64,000 bases of DNA from Bordetella parapertussis (GCA_945861275.1 CAMATZ010000011.1:1-64000), one strand, 5' to 3'. Positions 8,972 to 18,601 are shown, numbered from the stretch's first letter. A program made the numbers and translations. Notes: a model not told the origin generated them from the letters alone.

Positions 8972-10696
8972 ATGACCAACGACGGATACTACGAAGTTTA
9001 CTGGCCGCGCACGCCGCGCCAGACCGGCATCAAGCCGCTCGCAAAGCGCCTCGATACGCTCAACGGCAAAACCATCGCGCAGGTATGGGACTTTCTGTTT
9101 CGCGGCGACGATGTGTTCGCGCATCTCGAAACAGCAATCAAGAAACAATACCCCGATGTAAAGTTCGTCAGCTGGCGCGAATTCGGCAGCTCGCATGGCG
9201 GCGAAGAAAAAGAAGCGCTCGCCGCGTTCGCGAAAAAATTCAAAGCGATGGGCGTCGATGCGGTGATCTCCGGCATGGCGTGTTGAGGCTCCTGCACGCC
9301 CGCCGTGTTGCGGGCCAGTGCAGCGTGTGAAGAACTCGGCTACCCCACTTCTTCACTCACCTGTGAAGGTTTTATCCGGCAGGCGGCGATGACCTCGATC
9401 GGACTCGGCATGCCGAGTATTCCGCTGGCGCAGGTGCCCGGACACATCGGCATCAAGAGCGACGACGAATTGCGGCGCGATGTGATCGAGGTTACCGCGC
9501 AGCAGGTGATCGAAAATCTCACGGTGCAGCCGGAGGTAAAGGGCAAAAGCAACGAACCCGCCGCGCGCGACATCGTGTTCAAAGGCGGCTTTAATGCGGT
9601 CAACCAGTATTTCTACGACAACGAACTGTCGGACGGCCTGCCCATCGTGCCGCCGACGCTGGATGCGATAACAGCGTTTCTCGAATTCACCGAGCGTGAC
9701 CCGAATGAAGTGCTGGGCGTGATACTCCCCGACAGCCGCGCGGCGACCCTCTGGAGCATCGCGGTGAACGGCGTGATGGCGGGCTGCCGCCCTGAATACA
9801 TGCCAGTGCTGATCGCCGCCGTCGAGGGCATGTGCGACCCCCGGTACGGGGTGGAGCACAGCGGCAACACGCCCGGCGGTGACACGCTGATTATTTTGAA
9901 CGGCCCGATCATCAAGCAGTTGGGCTTCAACTACACGCAGGGCGCATTGCGCGATGGGTTTATGCCGAATACGTCGATCGGCCGATTCTGGCGCCTGTAT
10001 CAGCGCAACGTTGCGGGCTTTCTGCCGCACAAAACCGACAAGGCGACGTTTGGCAACACCTGGCGCGTGGTGCTCGCCGAGAACGAAGATGTACTGCAGC
10101 AAATCGGCTGGAAAAACACCGCCGAGGAAATGGGCCATAACGCCGGCGACAATACAGTCACCATCGCGCGCTACACCGGCGGCGGTTCGTTCTCGTCGGT
10201 TTCGGGCAGCACGCCCGAGATGCTGCTGCCGTACGTGGCCGATTCCGTTTTGAAATACCACATGTGGCAGATCACATTCACCACCAGCCACGGCAACGGC
10301 ATGCTGCGCCCGTTGGTGGTGTTAAGTCCGATCCTGGCCGAGACCATCGCCAAGGCAGGCTGGTCGAAATCGGATGTCAAAAAATATTTGTTCGATCACG
10401 CGCGGCTGCCGGCGTGGGAGTTCGAGCGCCAGTTGCGCGAGTGGAACATCCGCGGCGTGTGGGACTTGAAAGACGATGTGCGCAATGGCCGCATTCCGAA
10501 AGTATTTTACGAATCCGACGATGAAAACCGGTTGGTGCCCATCGTGTGGAAGCCGGAAGACTTCATGATTGCGGTGTCTGGTGACCCGCTGCGCAACAAT
10601 ATGTATGTGTTCGCGCACAACGGGTTTCTGGGGTATCCCGTCGGCAAAAAGATTCAGCTACCGAAAGATTGGGACAGCAAACTACGGAATTTGTAG
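8972..10696 (+). CDS. UGSC-motif selenoprotein fused to a conserved C-terminal domain
   Basis: Two abutting frames (8972-9286 and from 9287 on) are the same frame, separated by a single TGA at 9284-9286. Read through as selenocysteine they give one 574-residue protein with Sec at residue 105 in the context GMAC-U-GSCTPAV, the motif of UGSC-family selenoproteins. A stem-loop directly after the TGA fits a bacterial SECIS. Residues 1 to about 165 form the UGSC domain. Residues from about 205 form a second domain (DGLPIVPPT, AGCRPEYMPVL, NGPIIKQLG) that matches the separate gene at 31588. No signal peptide is seen. The catalytic role is unknown; a redox role of the Sec/Cys motif is an inference. 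Confidence 0.87.
9287..9323 (+). promoter_or_regulatory. Candidate bacterial SECIS element after UGA at 9284
   Basis: CTGCAC (9292-9297) pairs with GTGCAG (9318-9323), and GCCCGC (9298-9303) pairs with GCGGGC (9310-9315). There is a CA bulge and the apical loop is CGTGTT. The loop begins 17 nt after the UGA and has G in its second position, as expected for SelB-dependent bacterial SECIS hairpins. Confidence 0.75.
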
Positions 10697-10788
10697 GGTG
10701 GGTTAGGCGCGCACTTTGCGCCGTAACCCACCGTTCGCAGTATGGCAAATTACGAATGGTGGGTTGTGCTTCGCTCCACCCACCCTAC
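10693..10788. repeat. GTAGGGTGGG-type inverted repeat between convergent genes
   Basis: The left arm begins GTAGGGTGGGTTA and the right arm ends CCACCCACCCTAC. The arms are imperfect and carry inner hairpins (GGCGCGCACTTTGCGCC). It fills the space between the selenoprotein gene and the SDR gene. Confidence 0.65.
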
Positions 10789-10807
10789 GGTTTCGTTGTT
10801 GCCTCCA

Positions 10808-11572
10808 CTAAAACATCATCTGTCCGCCGTTGATCTGCAGCGACTGTCCGTTCACATAACTAGCCCCAGGCCCGCACAGAAAGCGCACCACCGTGGCGAT
10901 TTCTTCTGCATCGCCCTTACGCCCCAAGGGAATCATAGACTGAATCACTGAATCGGCCGGCGGCGCGGCGCGCCCCGCCGCGCGCACGGTATTCATCTGC
11001 CCCGGCGCGATGCAGTTCGCGCGTATGTTGCGGTCACCGAACTCACGTGCGATGCCCCGTGTGAAACCGACCAATCCATGCTTGGCCACCGAGCCGTGGA
11101 CGCGTTTTTTCGCGCCCGATAATGACATCATGCCACCCAGCGTGACGATACTGCCGCCGCCGTTGGCGATCATCGACGGCAGGCACGCCTGCGCCAGATA
11201 AAACGCGCCGTCGAGCGTGATCGACAGCGGCACGCGCCACTCGTCGTAGCTCAACTCCAGAAACGGTTTTTCGGTGCGCACCGAGGCGTTGAGCACCAGA
11301 AAATCCACTCGTCCAAATTTCTGCATCACGCTATCGACCATGCCCTTTGCGGCTTTAGGGTCGGCGATATCGGCGACATACACTTCCGCCTGACCACCCG
11401 CGGCGCGTATTTCTTCGACGACTTTTTTCGCGTCTTCCACTGAATGCCGGGTATTCACCGCCACCGCTGCGCCGGCTTTCGCCAGTTCCAGCGCGGTGGC
11501 ACGCCCGATGTTTTTCGCCGCGCCGGTGATCAATGCCACTTTGCCTGCGAGTTCCCCATTACGTTCCGCCAT
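10808..11572 (-). CDS. Short-chain dehydrogenase/reductase (SDR) family oxidoreductase
   Basis: 254 residues with the classical SDR plan: cofactor loop TGAAKNIGRA near residue 17, LVLNAS near 93, a catalytic-type Ser in TLGGMMSLSG, and FLCGPGASYVNGQ at the end. The usual YxxxK pair is not clear. The segment reads RVHGSVAKHGLVGF, with His where Tyr is expected and Lys kept, so activity may be altered. It starts at the ATG at 11572 after GGGAGAA. It is transcribed away from the MmgE/PrpD gene upstream (same strand, 55 bp), possibly in one unit. Confidence 0.9.
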   Translation of the reverse strand: MAERNGELAGKVALITGAAKNIGRATALELAKAGAAVAVNTRHSVEDAKKVVEEIRAAGGQAEVYVADIADPKAAKGMVDSVMQKFGRVDFLVLNASVRTEKPFLELSYDEWRVPLSITLDGAFYLAQACLPSMIANGGGSIVTLGGMMSLSGAKKRVHGSVAKHGLVGFTRGIAREFGDRNIRANCIAPGQMNTVRAAGRAAPPADSVIQSMIPLGRKGDAEEIATVVRFLCGPGASYVNGQSLQINGGQMMF

Positions 11573-11627
11573 TTCATTCTCCCAGAGTTTTTTAAAATTA
11601 GATTACGTGAATTGTTTCATATATACA

Positions 11628-13034
11628 CTACGATCGCTTCGCCAGCAGGTCCAGTAGCGGCCGAATGCTTGCAAGGGTTTCGATTTTCAACAACATTTGC
11701 GTCGTGCGTCTGGCTGCGTCCGCTCCAATCACTTCCCCGGCATTGCGCACGTACTTTTCCACGACCTGCGCGGGTGGGACCGGACGCCTGTGATCACCCA
11801 GCGGTATTTCGATGGGTTGCACGGTGGTCTTTCCTTTGGCTTTGATCACCAGCGCGCCCAGCGGGCCCTGATCGGTGGCGCAGGCGGGGTCCTCCAGCGT
11901 CTTGAACTTCCCAAGGTGGCGCTGCAAATCCGCACGCTTGAACGCTTCGTCCGAGAACGTCTTCTTGAGCACCTCACCGTCCAGGATTGCACACGCCACC
12001 GGATACTCATAGCCGAACTTGCCCGAAAACTCCCCCGTGGGCTTGACCTTGAAATAAGGCTGCAGGTGCGGCACACGAATCTCCACCGAAGTGAGGTCCT
12101 CGAGCCGCAACCCGCTTTGCTCACGAAACCGCAGTGCAGCGTCAATCGCGCCCTGGGCAATGTAGCCGCAGGGATATTTTTTCAAGCGCCAGGTATCGGC
12201 TATGTGCCATTGATTCAGTCCCGCGGTGGCCTTGCCTACATCGACACCCTCCATCCTGCCCGCCGCGACGACACTGGAGATGTAACCGAGTGGGGCGTCG
12301 AGCGCGTCAGGGTTGGCCTCGAACCCGCTCGCAGCCAGCTCGGCCGCCATCACGCCGGCCTGCGACGCGATTCCGCCATGAAGGGGCTTGGTGTGGGTGC
12401 CGAAATTACCGGTGATCCCGCCTGCTTGTGAGGCCGCGATTCCCCACGCGTGACGCTGTTGCGAGTGGTTGAGACCCAACAGCCTGCCGGATACGGTGGC
12501 GGACGTAAGCGGCCCGAACATGGCGGTGCTGTGCAAGCCATGAAACTGGTCGGCACGCCGCGGCACTATGCGTGACAGCGCCTCCCCAATCTCGTAACCC
12601 GCTATGTACGACTCAAGCAGATCGCGCCCGCTGCGGTTTTGTGTTTCGCCGGTGGCCAGCATGGCGGGAACGAGCACCACGCTCGGATGCCCGAAGCTGG
12701 AGCAATCGTCAAAGTCCAGCGTGTGCCCCAGTGTCCCGTTGACCAGTGCGGCCAGCCAGGTGGAGGTTTTTCGCGGCGCGCCCAGTACGGTGGCCTCATT
12801 GGCCGTGCATCGATTGATCAGGTCCTGCACCTTGACCCCCGGAGCCTCGCCCACGCCGGCGAGAGCAACACCTATCTGGTCAAGGATGGCCAGCTTCGCA
12901 ACCTCGATGTCCCGCTGGGGAACATTGTCCAAGGTAACGCGCTTCACATATTCCGCCAAGGTCTGTCCGAATTCCACGCTCATTCCCCCGCTGTTGTTTA
13001 TTTCATCCACCACTTCGATGGGTAACGCTTGCAC
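11628..13034 (-). CDS. MmgE/PrpD family protein (2-methylcitrate dehydratase-like)
   Basis: About 468 residues of the MmgE/PrpD fold, whose members include 2-methylcitrate dehydratase and cis-aconitate decarboxylase. Landmarks: LDQIGVALAG, VNGTLGHTLDFDDCSSFGHPSVV (with the Asp and His expected at the active site), SGRLLGL, AWGIAASQAGG, and KKYPCGYIAQGAIDAAL. The frame starts with GTG at 13034; an ATG at 12983 (MSVEFGQTLAEYV) is an equally likely start. It is followed by an SDR gene on the same strand. It may act on a tricarboxylate or a branched dicarboxylate, in keeping with nearby carboxylate-binding proteins, but this is not shown. Confidence 0.9.
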   Translation of the reverse strand: MQALPIEVVDEINNSGGMSVEFGQTLAEYVKRVTLDNVPQRDIEVAKLAILDQIGVALAGVGEAPGVKVQDLINRCTANEATVLGAPRKTSTWLAALVNGTLGHTLDFDDCSSFGHPSVVLVPAMLATGETQNRSGRDLLESYIAGYEIGEALSRIVPRRADQFHGLHSTAMFGPLTSATVSGRLLGLNHSQQRHAWGIAASQAGGITGNFGTHTKPLHGGIASQAGVMAAELAASGFEANPDALDAPLGYISSVVAAGRMEGVDVGKATAGLNQWHIADTWRLKKYPCGYIAQGAIDAALRFREQSGLRLEDLTSVEIRVPHLQPYFKVKPTGEFSGKFGYEYPVACAILDGEVLKKTFSDEAFKRADLQRHLGKFKTLEDPACATDQGPLGALVIKAKGKTTVQPIEIPLGDHRRPVPPAQVVEKYVRNAGEVIGADAARRTTQMLLKIETLASIRPLLDLLAKRS

Positions 13035-13205
13035 TACTTACAAAACCCGCAGTCTTTCAGTGCGCGCCGAATTCTTCCCGCTAACAGGCGGACTATACTA
13101 TGGCCTTGGCTGGCATATCACGGCTCGTGGTGCGAAATGCGGCGCTTGATTGTAGGGCCGGAAACACCGGTTTAGAGTTTGCCTTCAAAGGTAAGGAGAA
13201 GCAAC

Positions 13206-13505
13206 GTGGCCGCATATGTCATCGCAGACATCGAAATCATCGACAGCGCTGGGTTTGCCGAGTATCAACAAAAGGTTCCGGCGACCATCGCAGCCTATGG
13301 CGGCCGCTATCTCGTACGCGGCGGCGCTAACGAGGTGCTTGAAGGTGGTTGGTCACCCAGACGCTGTGTGGTTCTTGAGTTTCCGAGCATGGCTCAACTC
13401 AAGACATGGTACGCATCGCCCGAATACCGGCCGCTGATTGCGATTCGGACCCGTACGACCCAGTCGAACCTGATTGTGACTGAAGGCATTCCTACCGCGC
13501 AGTAA
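13206..13505 (+). CDS. DUF1330 domain-containing protein
   Basis: 99-residue small ferredoxin-like protein of the DUF1330 family: AAYVIADIEIIDSAGFAEYQ, YGGRYLVRGG, VVLEFPSMAQLKTWYASPEYRPL. An ATG at 13179 exists, but a GTG at 13206 with AAGGAG at 13193 fits both the family N-terminus and a ribosome-binding site. It stands alone between a divergent MmgE gene and a downstream Bug gene. No catalytic role can be assigned. Confidence 0.85.
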   Translation: MAAYVIADIEIIDSAGFAEYQQKVPATIAAYGGRYLVRGGANEVLEGGWSPRRCVVLEFPSMAQLKTWYASPEYRPLIAIRTRTTQSNLIVTEGIPTAQ

Positions 13506-13514
13506 ACGCAATTC

Positions 13515-13562
13515 GTAGGGCGGGAGGACCCCGGGCTTGATCCGGGGGTATCCCGCCGTAGC
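13515..13562. repeat. Palindromic intergenic repeat (GTAGGGCGGGA...TCCCGCCGTA)
   Basis: GGGCGGGA and TCCCGCC arms enclose the hairpin CCCCGGGCTTGATCCGGGG, which is nearly the same as the hairpin at 7790-7815. It lies between the DUF1330 gene and a Bug gene. Confidence 0.5.
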
Positions 13563-13628
13563 ACGACCAACAGCCAGTACATGGACACGCGCAAATGCAG
13601 GGATAATTTGGGTTACGATCACACTGCC

Positions 13629-14618
13629 ATGAAATCCTATTTCCGCTTCATCACACTATTCATCCTGGGCGCGGCGTCGGTGGCAGGTGCGCAAACCGCT
13701 TCGACAAGCTCAGGACAGGCCTGGCCCACCAAACCGGTACGCGTAATCCTTGCCGTGCCCGCCGGCGGCACGCCGGACGTCGTGGCGCGCATGATCACGC
13801 CCGGCTTGTCGGCGATCCTCGGCCAACAACTGGTGGTGGACAACCGCGGCGGCGCCGGCGGCCTGATCGGCGCAGAACTTGCCGCGCGCGCTGTGCCCGA
13901 TGGCTACACCTTGTTCTTCAGCGCCCCCGGTTCGCTCACGATTCTGCCCCATATGCAAAAGAAACTTCCCTACGACGCGCTGCGTGATTTCGTGCCGGTC
14001 AGTCTGGTGTGCATAGGACCGTTTCTGCTGATTACGCACCCATCGGTGCAGGCCCGGACTGTAAGCGAACTGATCGCACTGGCCAAAGCAGAACCCGGCA
14101 AATGGAATTACGCCTCGGCAGGCAACGGCGCGCCTAACCATCTTGCGATGGAGCTGTTCAAAAACATGGCAGGCGTGAATATCACCCACGTGCCCTACAA
14201 AGGCGCACCGCAAGCCGTCACCGATGTGCTCGGCGGCAATATGCACATGATGCTCAACTCGATTCCGCCCGTGATCCAGCATATCAAGGCGGGACGGCTG
14301 CGTTTACTCGGCGTCTCCAGTGCCAAACGCTCACCGCAACTGCCGGAGGTGCCGACGCTCGCCGAGGCCGGTGTGCCGGGTTATGAATTCATTACCTGGT
14401 TCGGCATGCTCGCCCCGGCCCGTACACCCAAAGCCATCATTTCGCGCGTGCATGACGCCATGGTCAAGGTGGTACACGCGCCGGAATCCAGATTGCAGTT
14501 CGAGAAACTGGGTTACGACGCAGTCGGCGGCACGCCTGAGGCGTTCGCGACTTACATCCGCGCCGAATACGAAAAATACGGAAAAATCGTCAAGCTCATC
14601 GGCGCGAAGGTGGATTGA
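13629..14618 (+). CDS. Bug/TctC-family substrate-binding protein with repeat-derived insert after the signal peptide
   Basis: 329 residues from the ATG at 13629 (MKSYFRFITLFILGAASVAG). Motifs: VPAGGTPDVVARM, VVDNRGGAGGLIG, THVPYKGAPQAVTD, WFGMLAPARTP. Between the signal-peptide end (AQ) and the mature WPTKPVR start sits TASTSSGQA, encoded by a mobile short repeat (CTTCGACAAGCTCAGGACAG, 13699-13718). The Bug gene at 19606 carries a sister copy at the same place. It is followed 48 bp later by a CocE-type hydrolase gene. Confidence 0.92.
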   Translation: MKSYFRFITLFILGAASVAGAQTASTSSGQAWPTKPVRVILAVPAGGTPDVVARMITPGLSAILGQQLVVDNRGGAGGLIGAELAARAVPDGYTLFFSAPGSLTILPHMQKKLPYDALRDFVPVSLVCIGPFLLITHPSVQARTVSELIALAKAEPGKWNYASAGNGAPNHLAMELFKNMAGVNITHVPYKGAPQAVTDVLGGNMHMMLNSIPPVIQHIKAGRLRLLGVSSAKRSPQLPEVPTLAEAGVPGYEFITWFGMLAPARTPKAIISRVHDAMVKVVHAPESRLQFEKLGYDAVGGTPEAFATYIRAEYEKYGKIVKLIGAKVD

Positions 14619-14666
14619 AGAACACTGCGGTGAAGTTTTTAAATTACCTTGTTCAGGAAAGCAATA

Positions 14667-16409
14667 ATGACCGCCCACAAATCCGAAATCCGCGACCACA
14701 TGCGCATCGACTGGGATGTGCCGGTCACCATGGACGACGGCATGGTGCTGCGCGCCGACGTGTTTCGCCCGCTGGCCGAGGGCAAATATCCGGCCCTGGT
14801 GAGCTACGGGCCGTATGGCAAAGGCCTCGCGTTTCAGGAGGGCTATAAAACCGCGTGGGAAATCATGTGCCGCGAAAATCCCGATGCGGTCGCCAACAGC
14901 ACCAACCAGTATCAAAACTGGGAAGTCGTCGATCCCGAAAAATGGGTGCCCGACGGTTACGCCTGCGTGCGCGTGGATTCGCGCGGCGCGGGACGTTCGC
15001 CGGGCTACCTGTGCCACAACGACGCGCGCGAGAACCAGGATTTTCACGACTGCATCGAGTGGGCAGCCGTGCAGCCGTGGTGCAGCGGCAAAATTGGATT
15101 AAACGGCATTTCGTACTATGCCGCCAACCAGTGGCGCGCGGCCGCAACACAGCCGCCGCACCTGGCTGCGATCTGCGTGTGGGAAGGCTGGGTCGATAAC
15201 TACCGCGACTCCACCCACCACGGCGGCATCATCTGCGTGTTCCGCAAAAACTGGCAGGAGATGCAGGTGAAAACCGTGCAGCACGGCGTCGGTGAACAAG
15301 GCACCCGGAGCGCGCTCACCGGCGAACTTGCCTGCGGCCCCGAAACGCTGAGCGATGCGGAGTTGGTGAAAAATCGCGAAGACATGTGGTCCAATCTTAT
15401 CAAGAACACCCTGGACGGGCCGTACTACCGCGAGCGCAGCGGTGATCTGTCAAAAGTGAAAGTGCCGCTGCTGTCGGCGGCCAACTGGGGCGGGCAAGGG
15501 TTGCATCCACGCGGAAACTTTGAAGGCTACACGCGCGCCGCCTCCACGCAAAAATGGCTGGAAGCGCACGGCGGCTCGCACTGGGCGCCGTTCTACACTG
15601 ATTACGGCGTCGGCCTGCAGAAAAAATTCTTCGACTATTTTCTCAAGGGCAAACAAAACGGCTGGGACCAGCAACCGAAAGTGCAATTGCAAATCCGCCA
15701 CCCCGGCGAAAAATTCGTGCTGCGCCATGAAAATGAATGGCCGATTGCACGCACGCAGTGGACGAATTTTTATCTCGACCCGGCGCAGCTTGCTCTCGGT
15801 ATATCAAAAAATACATCATTAAAAACAATAACTTATGATGCCATGGGCGATGGCGTTACGTTTTCCACGCCGCCGCTGGAAGCGGACACCGAGATCACTG
15901 GTCCATCAGCGCTGAAATTATTTTTATCTTCATCCACCCGTGATGCCGATCTGTTCATAATCCTGCGCGTCTTCGACGCGCAAGATAATGAAGTTTTGTT
16001 TCAGGGCGCACTCGATCCCAAGACGCCCATCGCGCAGGGCTGGCTGCGCGCCTCGCACCGCAAACTCGACCGCGCGCTCTCGCTGCCGTATCGCCCCTAT
16101 CACACGCACGACGAAAAACAACCACTGACGCCGGGTGAGATTGTGGAACTCGATATCGAAATCTGGCCTTCGTGCATCGTCGTGCCCAAAGGCCATCGCG
16201 TCGCGCTCACCATCAAAGGCAAAGACTACGACCACGGCCAGTCGGCCGCCTCGCTCTCCAACATGAAGAACCCGATGAGCGGCTGCGGCCCCTTCATGCA
16301 CGACGACCCGCAGGATCGTCCGCCAGAAATTTTCGGCGGCAAAGTCACACTGCATTTCGGGCCGCAGCATCCGGCGGCGTTGCTGCTGCCGATTGTTCCA
16401 ACAAAATAG
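14667..16409 (+). CDS. CocE/NonD family hydrolase (X-Pro dipeptidyl-peptidase S15 fold)
   Basis: 580 residues. The start at 14667 has AGGAAAG upstream. Landmarks: DGMVLRADVFRP, VDSRGAGRSPGY, the nucleophile region KIGLNGISYYAANQW (Ser about residue 150), and a C-terminal jelly-roll-like part with LKLFLSSSTRDADLFIILRVFD. These place it among CocE/NonD esterases, acyl hydrolases that act on esters or amides. A separate His for the triad is likely in GGSHWAPFY. It probably forms a transcription unit with the Bug gene before it and the amidohydrolase 7 bp after it. Confidence 0.92.
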   Translation: MTAHKSEIRDHMRIDWDVPVTMDDGMVLRADVFRPLAEGKYPALVSYGPYGKGLAFQEGYKTAWEIMCRENPDAVANSTNQYQNWEVVDPEKWVPDGYACVRVDSRGAGRSPGYLCHNDARENQDFHDCIEWAAVQPWCSGKIGLNGISYYAANQWRAAATQPPHLAAICVWEGWVDNYRDSTHHGGIICVFRKNWQEMQVKTVQHGVGEQGTRSALTGELACGPETLSDAELVKNREDMWSNLIKNTLDGPYYRERSGDLSKVKVPLLSAANWGGQGLHPRGNFEGYTRAASTQKWLEAHGGSHWAPFYTDYGVGLQKKFFDYFLKGKQNGWDQQPKVQLQIRHPGEKFVLRHENEWPIARTQWTNFYLDPAQLALGISKNTSLKTITYDAMGDGVTFSTPPLEADTEITGPSALKLFLSSSTRDADLFIILRVFDAQDNEVLFQGALDPKTPIAQGWLRASHRKLDRALSLPYRPYHTHDEKQPLTPGEIVELDIEIWPSCIVVPKGHRVALTIKGKDYDHGQSAASLSNMKNPMSGCGPFMHDDPQDRPPEIFGGKVTLHFGPQHPAALLLPIVPTK

Positions 16410-16416
16410 GTGACCC

Positions 16417-17427
16417 ATGATCAATGGAATTGACGTTCACACGCATATCGTGCCGGAAAAATTTCCGCCGTACGCCGGCAGCGGGCGCGATGTGCCATGG
16501 CCATCGATGCAGCTCGACGGGTGCGGGCATGGGCATGTGATGATCTCCGGCAAGAAGTACCGCACCGTGTCCGAGACCTGCTGGGATTCGGCCAAACGCG
16601 TGAGCGGGATGGATGCGTGCGGTGTAGCGCGGCAGGCGATCTCACCAATGCCGGAACTACTGTCTTACTGGTTGCCTTTGGCAGATGCGAAAGTGCTCAT
16701 TCGCTGGCTGAACGACACGATTGCCGGCATGGTTGTCGCACAGCCCCTGCGCTTTATCGGTCTTGGCGCGGTGCCGCTGCAGGACACCGATGCGGCAATC
16801 GTTGAACTCGAATACGTGGTGAAATCGCTCGGGTTCGCGGGGGTGGAGATTGCAAGCCACGTCAACGGCGTGTCGATCGGCGACGCACGCTTCGAGCCGT
16901 TCTTTGCCGCTGCCGAGAAACTGGGCGCCGCCGTGTTCGTGCATGCGCTGCGGCCTGCCGGCAAGGATCGTCTGGTCGGCCCGACAAATCTGGAGCAGGT
17001 GGTGGCGTTTCCCGGCGATATCGCGCTTGCCGCCGCATCGATGATTACCGGCGGCACTGCAGAAAGGCACAAGCAACTGCGCATTGCGTTCAGTCACGGC
17101 GGCGGTGCGATGACCATGCTGCTGCCGCGCCTTGAAAACGCCTGGAGGATATCACCGGCGCTCAATGCGTCAATGGCCTGTGCGCCGAGCGAGACCGCGC
17201 GCCGCTTTTACTACGATACGCTTACCTACAGCGCGGACTCATTGCATCTGGTGTTAAGCACGTTTGGTGACGACCGGGTGATGATAGGCACGGATTTTCC
17301 GTTTTCCATCGCAGACATGAACCCGCACGGCACGATAGATGCTCTTGCGCTGGATGCGCTGGATGCGCCGCGCGCGCTGGCGTTGCGCGAAGGGAATGCC
17401 CGGCGCTTCCTCGGGCTTGCTGCGTGA
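16417..17427 (+). CDS. Amidohydrolase family protein (ACMSD/decarboxylase-like)
   Basis: 336 residues of the amidohydrolase-2 TIM barrel: metal-binding HxH in DVHTHIVPE at residues 6-10, IASHVNGVSIGD, FVHALRP, AFSHGGGAMTMLLPRLENAW, and the late Asp in VMIGTDFPF. Members hydrolyse or decarboxylate cyclic and aromatic acids such as ACMS or gamma-resorcylate. The ATG at 16417 is seven bases after the CocE stop, with GGTGA before it, so translation is probably coupled. No signal peptide is seen. Confidence 0.9.
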   Translation: MINGIDVHTHIVPEKFPPYAGSGRDVPWPSMQLDGCGHGHVMISGKKYRTVSETCWDSAKRVSGMDACGVARQAISPMPELLSYWLPLADAKVLIRWLNDTIAGMVVAQPLRFIGLGAVPLQDTDAAIVELEYVVKSLGFAGVEIASHVNGVSIGDARFEPFFAAAEKLGAAVFVHALRPAGKDRLVGPTNLEQVVAFPGDIALAAASMITGGTAERHKQLRIAFSHGGGAMTMLLPRLENAWRISPALNASMACAPSETARRFYYDTLTYSADSLHLVLSTFGDDRVMIGTDFPFSIADMNPHGTIDALALDALDAPRALALREGNARRFLGLAA

Positions 17428-17492
17428 CCATGTCGTGCTGACCTGCGACGCGGCGCGTCATTCGCTGCCTGCTTCGCACCTAAGACACCGCT

Positions 17493-18470
17493 TCATTCGC
17501 CACGGATTCCCGCAGCCTGAATCACCTCGCGCCATTTCACAGCATCATCGCGCAGCAACTGCGCAAACGCCTGCGGCGTGGTAGGCGTGGACTCCAGTCC
17601 CTGCGCGCTGAGGGTTTGCTTCGTCTCCCGGGCGGTGAGGATGGTGAGGAGTTCGCGATTGAGTCGTGCGATGACTGCGGGCGGCGTGGCGGCCGGCGCC
17701 AGCATGCCGAGCCAAAAAATCACGTCGTAGCCGGGCACCCCGACCTCGGTAATCGGCGGCGCATCGGGGAGTGCGGCGACGCGCGAGGTGCCGGTCACGC
17801 CCAGGACGCGCAAGCGGCCGCTCTGAATAAAGGGCAGCGTCGGCGCCAGCGTGCCGAACAAAACTTCGATGCGTCCGTTGACGACGTCGATGACGGATTG
17901 CGCGGAGGTCTTGTACGGAACGTGCGTCAGCTTGACCGCCGCCATCCTGGAAAACAGTTCGCCCGCAAGGTGCGCAAGACTGCCGGAACCCGCCGACGCA
18001 TAGCTCAATTGCCCGGGTCGGGAGCGCGCCAGCGCGATGAGTTCCGTCACGCTGGCGGCGGCAACCTGCGCGTGCACGACCAGTATATAAGGCGCGGTGA
18101 CGACATTTGAGATCGGCGCGAAGTCTTTCGTTGTATAGCCAACACCCGGATTGAGGGCGGGAACAACCGCCAGCATGCTTAGTCCTCCCAGTATCAGCGT
18201 ATGGCCGTCGGGCGTTGCGCGCACCAGCGCCAGCGCACCTATGCTGCCGCTGCCGCCGCCGCGATTGTCGACAACTATGTTCTGGCCGAGTGGCTGCGTG
18301 AGCTTCTGCCCGACCACGCGCGCCAGTATGTCCGTTGCGCTGCCGGCGGGAAACGGCACGATGACGCGTATGGGTTTATGCGGAAAAGGCGCTTCCACCA
18401 GCGCTGCCTGCGCGCGCAGCGATGCCGCTGTCGCGGTGGTCATCAGGATCAGTGCCCACGTCAGTCGCAT
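17493..18470 (-). CDS. Bug/TctC-family substrate-binding protein
   Basis: 325 residues with a signal peptide ending near AASLRAQA. Motifs: PFPAGSATDILARVVG, VVDNRGGGSGSIG, PDGHTLILGG, HVPYKTSAQSVIDV (YKT in place of YKG), WLGMLAPAATPP. It is the last of three consecutive minus-strand Bug genes downstream of the GntR regulator, though 131 bp separate it from the previous one, so it may have its own promoter. It is convergent with the amidohydrolase at 16417. Confidence 0.92.
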   Translation of the reverse strand: MRLTWALILMTTATAASLRAQAALVEAPFPHKPIRVIVPFPAGSATDILARVVGQKLTQPLGQNIVVDNRGGGSGSIGALALVRATPDGHTLILGGLSMLAVVPALNPGVGYTTKDFAPISNVVTAPYILVVHAQVAAASVTELIALARSRPGQLSYASAGSGSLAHLAGELFSRMAAVKLTHVPYKTSAQSVIDVVNGRIEVLFGTLAPTLPFIQSGRLRVLGVTGTSRVAALPDAPPITEVGVPGYDVIFWLGMLAPAATPPAVIARLNRELLTILTARETKQTLSAQGLESTPTTPQAFAQLLRDDAVKWREVIQAAGIRGE

Positions 18471-18601
18471 GCCGGGAAGTCCTTCGGATTACATTGATGA
18501 GTGCAAGGCGGACAGCGCCGACGCGACCATGCGTTAACCCCTGTTAGCGTCGCAGTCGCAAGTTATAGTATAAACATCGGTCTCGGACTCACCCTGCAAT
18601 G

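Noticed and set aside
9284-9286. TGA as the true end of a 104-residue protein, with a separate gene starting at 9305
   Set aside because: The two parts share one frame, the junction is the UGSC motif, and a SECIS-like hairpin follows. A second locus shows the same pattern.
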